From the NCBI GenBank assembly GCA_000493965.1, contig AWNV01000001.1, forward strand, positions 67,918-131,917: a DNA stretch of 64,000 nucleotides, in the 5' to 3' direction. Each line of letters begins with the position of its first letter. Within the stretch, counting starts at the first letter, position 1. The notes below the pieces were generated by a model that was not told the origin of the DNA, searched no databases, and saw nothing but the letters and a program-made list of their open reading frames with translations. Positions 60,942-64,000 of the stretch are shown piece after piece. The translations under genes and the position numbers were made by a program. The stretch comes from Candidatus Aminicenans sakinawicola JGI OTU-1. GTDB taxonomy: Bacteria > Acidobacteriota > Aminicenantia > Aminicenantales > Aminicenantaceae.

Positions 60942-61846
60942 CAAGACGTTCCTTTTCCTTTTGTCGGGATCAAATTAAGAATGGACCTTATGTCATGAAA
61001 AGAGGTCAGCATTTTCTGGACTGTTCCTATCCAATCGTAATAGCCGTTGATCTTCATTTCGAATGTATTTAGGTTATCATTAGCATATATAGATATTCTT
61101 CTTAGTGACAGAGGGTTTGATTTAACAGCATTGGAGCCGTATATAGTTGTCACAGCAAGTCTGTATCCGGCATTTCTAATTATTTCTTGATGGGAGCGGT
61201 CGAAATCCCTCCAAGAGCCATAAGGATATGAAAAAGAGTTTATTTCTCGACCAAGTAGTTCCTCTATGTAATTCTTTGACCCCTGGATTTCTTCAAGTGC
61301 TTGTTCTTTATGGAGACATGTTAATCGTCGGTGGGAATTAGTATGTGAGCCAAAATCCATTCCTCCTTTGGCCATATCTAAAATCTGGGCCAAAGAAAGA
61401 GGAAGATTTTCACCGCGTGGGAACAGGGATTCGTTCAGCCATGGGAATATTTTTTTTGAGCCCACAAAACTGCATATCAAAAAGAAGGTTGCACTAAATC
61501 CATATTTTTTTAGTATTGGATACGCATAATAGTAAGAATCAGCATACCCATCATCAAATGTTAAAACTACTGTCTTGTAATTACCTGGGGCAGATGTTTG
61601 TATCATTTTATAAAATTCTGACAAACTAATAACATTAAAATTATAATCATGAAGGAAATTCATTTGAAGATCAAATAATTGAGGGTTGATAGTATAATGG
61701 CGACTATGTTTGAAGTTTCTGTAGCGTGAAATACTGTGGTAGGCTAAAATTGTAACAGTATCAGAAGAGAGTGGTTTTATCAGTTTATTAATGTATATTA
61801 GCGGCTTGAAAAATTCAGCTATTTGATGTGTCGATAATGATATCAT
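60941..61846 (-). CDS. Polysaccharide deacetylase (NodB homology domain)
   Basis: A 301-residue protein. LTFDDGYADS (residues 95-104) holds the catalytic and metal-binding Asp, and FGSHTNSHRRL holds the His-x-x-x-His pair; FSYPYGSWRDFD is the third motif. There is no clear signal peptide: the N-terminus is MISLSTHQIAEFF. NodB enzymes remove N-acetyl or O-acetyl groups from glycans. Deacetylation followed by new acylation by the GNAT-type gene after it would swap one acyl group for another. The divergent outer-membrane barrel gene begins 250 bases away. Confidence 0.88.
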   Translation of the reverse strand: MISLSTHQIAEFFKPLIYINKLIKPLSSDTVTILAYHSISRYRNFKHSRHYTINPQLFDLQMNFLHDYNFNVISLSEFYKMIQTSAPGNYKTVVLTFDDGYADSYYYAYPILKKYGFSATFFLICSFVGSKKIFPWLNESLFPRGENLPLSLAQILDMAKGGMDFGSHTNSHRRLTCLHKEQALEEIQGSKNYIEELLGREINSFSYPYGSWRDFDRSHQEIIRNAGYRLAVTTIYGSNAVKSNPLSLRRISIYANDNLNTFEMKINGYYDWIGTVQKMLTSFHDIRSILNLIPTKGKGTS

Positions 61847-62096
61847 TTTGTCTGTGTATTCTACTTAATTTAACCGATTGTTGTTTTGTCAGATATTTTT
61901 ATTATACTTTATCACTTTGTTATAAATAATAGCAATTCAAAATATCACAGGAGTTCCCCCAATTTTTACTTTTTCACTTCTGATCAGCCGTTACTAAAAT
62001 GAGCTACCCTTTTTTGGGGGATTGTTCTGATGAAAAAAGCTTTTGACGACTTTTTTTACTAGACTAATCAAATTCCAATTAATATACTGATGGATC

Positions 62097-63101
62097 ATGA
62101 TGAAGAAAAAACTGATTTTTTTAATAATAAGCGTTCTTCTTACAGCACAAATATCTAAAGCAGAAGCACTGGGCAAGATTTCAGGATTGGTGTTCATGGA
62201 TTACTATTATGTAGCGAATCATCATAATGAAAATATAGAGGGGAAGAACGGTTTCTGGTTGAGAAGAGTTTATTTCACTTATGACCATGACCTTGGATCA
62301 TCCTTTAAAATAAGATTCAGGTTGGAAGGCAACAGTGCCGGTGATTTTAAAAGCAGCACAAAGATAGAACCGTATATTAAGGACCTGTATCTGGAATATG
62401 ATAGAAAAGAAACATCCATCCTGTTAGGGCTTTCGGTCACCCCTTCTTTGGGCAAGCTCGTACAATACTGGGATTACCGCTCAGTTGAGAAGACTGCTCT
62501 TAACTTACAAAAAATGGCCCCGGCAAGAGATTTTGGGCTTGCAATAAAAGGATATGCTGCCGGGAAAAAAATATATTATCATTTTATGCTGGCAAACGGA
62601 GAAGGTCTGAAGGAAGAAATTAATAAAGAGAAAAAAGTATATGCTGTTGTAGGATTCAACCCGGTAAAGGAAGCATATTTCGAAATTTACGGGGATTACG
62701 CTCCTGGATCAAACGGACTTTATGATGTTTCTACTTTTCAGGTTTTTTTGGCGTATAAAAGGGAAAAATTTAGAGCAGGCTTACAGTATGCTTACCAAAA
62801 TCACTCAGGAGGGGAGAAGGATTTTAATCTTCAAGCTGCTTCCGGGTTTGCTGTTTTCCGTATAAAAAGGGAGGTCAATTTTTTTGCCCGGCTGGACAGG
62901 ATGTTTCATCCGAATCCAAACGGAGAAAAAATAAGTTACATTCCGTTTGATTCCACTTCTCCGTCTACTCTATTGCTGGCAGGATTTGATTTTGAAGTTG
63001 TTAATGATTTTAATCTCATGCCTAACCTATCATATGTGACCTATGATGATATCTCTTCAAGCGATTTATATTTAAAACTCACAGCGTATTTCCGCTGGTA
63101 A
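62097..63101 (+). CDS. Outer-membrane beta-barrel protein, porin-like
   Basis: A 334-residue protein with a clear signal peptide (KKKLIFLIISVLLTAQISKA). The mature part alternates polar and hydrophobic residues in strands of 8-12 residues (DLYLEYDRKETSILLGLSV, AGLQYAYQNHS). It ends with LYLKLTAYFRW, and the terminal aromatic residue is typical for barrels inserted by BamA. It may be a porin of the O/P type. The role in glycan export is unclear. Starts at 62097 and 62100 are equivalent. The upstream gap holds a TATACT box but no convincing -35. Confidence 0.75.
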   Translation: MMKKKLIFLIISVLLTAQISKAEALGKISGLVFMDYYYVANHHNENIEGKNGFWLRRVYFTYDHDLGSSFKIRFRLEGNSAGDFKSSTKIEPYIKDLYLEYDRKETSILLGLSVTPSLGKLVQYWDYRSVEKTALNLQKMAPARDFGLAIKGYAAGKKIYYHFMLANGEGLKEEINKEKKVYAVVGFNPVKEAYFEIYGDYAPGSNGLYDVSTFQVFLAYKREKFRAGLQYAYQNHSGGEKDFNLQAASGFAVFRIKREVNFFARLDRMFHPNPNGEKISYIPFDSTSPSTLLLAGFDFEVVNDFNLMPNLSYVTYDDISSSDLYLKLTAYFRW

Positions 63102-63214
63102 AATTGAATTGAGTCGTTTAGATGCTGGACTAAGGGACTACCGGAAAAGAAAGAAGGTAAGTAGGGTATACTGAAAAATCAAAAAAATACAGTATATTGT
63201 TGATATTACGATAG

Positions 63215-63241
63215 TTATATGATATAAAATTTATATGATAT
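63215..63241. repeat. Two 11-base direct repeats before the GtrA gene
   Basis: TTATATGATAT occurs at 63215-63225 and again at 63231-63241, a period of 16 bases. The second copy ends 12 bases before the GtrA start. This could be a site for a regulator or a chance AT-rich repeat. Confidence 0.4.
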
Positions 63242-63253
63242 CCAGTTATAATT

Positions 63254-63700
63254 ATGAATATAGCTAGAAAAAGAGACCGAGTTTTTTATTATATACATAA
63301 TAATCTTTTAAATAAAAGAATACTAAAATTTTCGATTGTGGGGTTAAGCGGCGTTTTTGTCAATATGGGAGCCCTTTATCTACTTAGTGATTATTTCCAT
63401 ATATATTATATTTTTTCAAGTATAATAGCTATCGAGGCTTCAATTGTATCTAATTTCTTTCTTAACGCTTTATGGACATGGTCGGACAGGGAAAAGAAGA
63501 GTTTTCCACAACAATTCATACAATACCATATATCAGTTGGTATCACTGCAATCTTAATTAATTGGCTGATATTAATCTTTTTAACAGAGATACTTGGTAT
63601 TTACTATTTAATATCTAACCTGATAGGAATAGGAGCGGGGACTCTTTTCAACTTTATTATTAATGATATTTGGACTTTTAAGAAAAAGAATCACCTATGA
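63254..63700 (+). CDS. GtrA-like membrane protein
   Basis: A 148-residue protein with four hydrophobic segments, of the GtrA family. LKFSIVGLSGVFVNMGALYL, IEASIVSNFFLNALWTW and GAGTLFNFIINDIWTFK are the conserved blocks. GtrA proteins are thought to move undecaprenyl-phosphate-linked sugars across the membrane for side-chain glucosylation. It would pair with a GtrB-like enzyme such as the one at 24866 and GT-C enzymes at 8243, 3778 or 46084. An IS200-type element begins shortly after it. Confidence 0.9.
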   Translation: MNIARKRDRVFYYIHNNLLNKRILKFSIVGLSGVFVNMGALYLLSDYFHIYYIFSSIIAIEASIVSNFFLNALWTWSDREKKSFPQQFIQYHISVGITAILINWLILIFLTEILGIYYLISNLIGIGAGTLFNFIINDIWTFKKKNHL

Positions 63701-63729
63701 AAATATTTTACAACCCGAGAATCATTATC

Positions 63730-64000
63730 GGTTTAAGCTACCTACGTAATTCTCCGGGTGTAAACCCGTGAGATGGAGTTGCTTTCAGCATCCGAATCAA
63801 AGAAAATGGGAGGATGGAATATAAGAAACAGACACACTGTGTATATTTATGCCACTATCATATTGTTTTTCCGACGAAATATAGGCGCAAAGTGATCAAT
63901 CCGGGAATTTTTGCTTATCTTAAACTCAAGATAAAGGAGATAGGGAAGCATTACCCTGAGCTTGAAGTCAAAGAGATTAATCATGACAGAGATCATGGAG
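63730..64000 (+). mobile_element. IS200/IS605-family element, left end and transposase start (cut by window edge)
   Basis: The element includes a short palindrome CGGGT/ACCCG at 63755-63768 with a four-base loop, typical of the subterminal hairpin of IS200/IS605 elements, followed by the transposase gene. The exact left boundary is not defined; 63730 is my estimate. It lies about 30 bases past the GtrA gene and does not interrupt it. Confidence 0.8.
63814..64000 (+). CDS. tnpA: IS200/IS605-type Y1 transposase TnpA, N-terminal part (cut by window edge)
   Basis: The visible 62 codons read MEYKKQTHCVYLCHYHIVFP, TKYRRKVINPGIFAYLKL and EINHDRDHG. This is the typical N-terminal half of the single-strand DNA transposase of the IS200 group. 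The HUH metal motif and the catalytic tyrosine lie beyond the window. Such enzymes move DNA as single strands using the hairpins at the ends. The frame is intact as far as seen. Confidence 0.88.
   Translation, partial: MEYKKQTHCVYLCHYHIVFPTKYRRKVINPGIFAYLKLKIKEIGKHYPELEVKEINHDRDHG

Noticed and set aside
62043..62088. Possible promoter boxes (TTGACG, TATACT) before the outer-membrane barrel gene
   Set aside because: The two best boxes do not have suitable spacing, and the TATACT box leaves almost no leader before the start codon.
1..64000. Search for CRISPR arrays, tRNA and rRNA genes
   Set aside because: No regular spaced repeats, cloverleaf-like sequence or rRNA-like conserved stretch was seen.

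Overview
This window looks like a chromosomal segment from an uncultured Gram-negative bacterium, with very low G+C over most of its length. An outer-membrane beta-barrel gene with signal peptide (62097-63101), lipopolysaccharide-type sugar genes and O-antigen export genes argue for a two-membrane cell. TGA is used as a stop. I cannot assign a phylum from sequence alone. Nearly everything belongs to one very large surface-glycan locus (O-antigen, capsule or exopolysaccharide). No tRNA, rRNA or CRISPR array was seen.

Layout. (1) 1-3.8 kb: end of a sugar aminotransferase, an RmlC-like cupin and three tandem sugar epimerase/dehydratases. (2) 3.8-11.5 kb: a minus-strand YfhO-type membrane protein, then methyltransferase, GT2, GT-C membrane glycosyltransferase, epimerase and HddC-like nucleotidyltransferase. 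(3) 11.6-15.9 kb: a four-gene cassette (UDP-galactopyranose-mutase-like flavoprotein, HddA-type heptose kinase, phosphofructokinase with pyrophosphate-type signature residues, transaldolase). It is bracketed by a damaged and an intact copy of the 5' end of the next gene. (4) 16-21 kb: flippase-like UPF0104 protein, O-antigen polymerase/ligase, a strong terminator, and two minus-strand genes (a TolB-like propeller and a membrane protein). (5) 21.3-22.8 kb: an AbiE-type toxin-antitoxin pair. (6) 22.8-29.4 kb: a double-GT2 protein, a DPM-like GT2, two more mutase-like flavoproteins and a PIG-L deacetylase. (7) 29.6-33.3 kb, minus strand: Wzx flippase, radical SAM/SPASM protein and GT4. (8) 33.7-48.6 kb: GT4, GT2, acetyltransferase, Wzm/Wzt ABC exporter, a methyltransferase-coiled-coil-double-GT2 fusion, more glycosyltransferases, a clan GH-A glycosidase-like protein and a second YfhO protein. 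(9) 48.7-51.6 kb: a decayed minus-strand fragment and a secreted SGNH-hydrolase protein with a nearly identical tandem domain duplication. (10) 51.7-56.4 kb: WecA/TagO-type initiating phosphoglycosyltransferase and rmlA-rmlC-rmlB-rmlD. (11) 56.5-59.8 kb: MaoC-SDR fusion, FkbH-like protein and acyl carrier protein, followed by a 23-codon stump of a sugar amidotransferase. (12) 59.8-64 kb: minus-strand NodB deacetylase and acyltransferase-like gene, outer-membrane barrel, GtrA and the start of an IS200/IS605 element.

How it works together (inference). WecA/TagO would load the first sugar on undecaprenyl phosphate. dTDP-rhamnose, probably an activated heptose, furanose sugars and other nucleotide sugars would feed about a dozen glycosyltransferases. 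The glycan could be exported by Wzx with the polymerase, by Wzm/Wzt, or by both for different polymers. Methyl, acetyl and ACP-borne acyl groups would decorate it. Remnant genes, the bracketed cassette, the toxin-antitoxin pair, the IS element and the uneven base composition show a locus that exchanges modules often. The most novel-looking parts are the C7-sugar cassette with its duplicated border, the MaoC-SDR/FkbH/ACP acyl module, the 970-residue fusion glycosyltransferase and the secreted SGNH protein.
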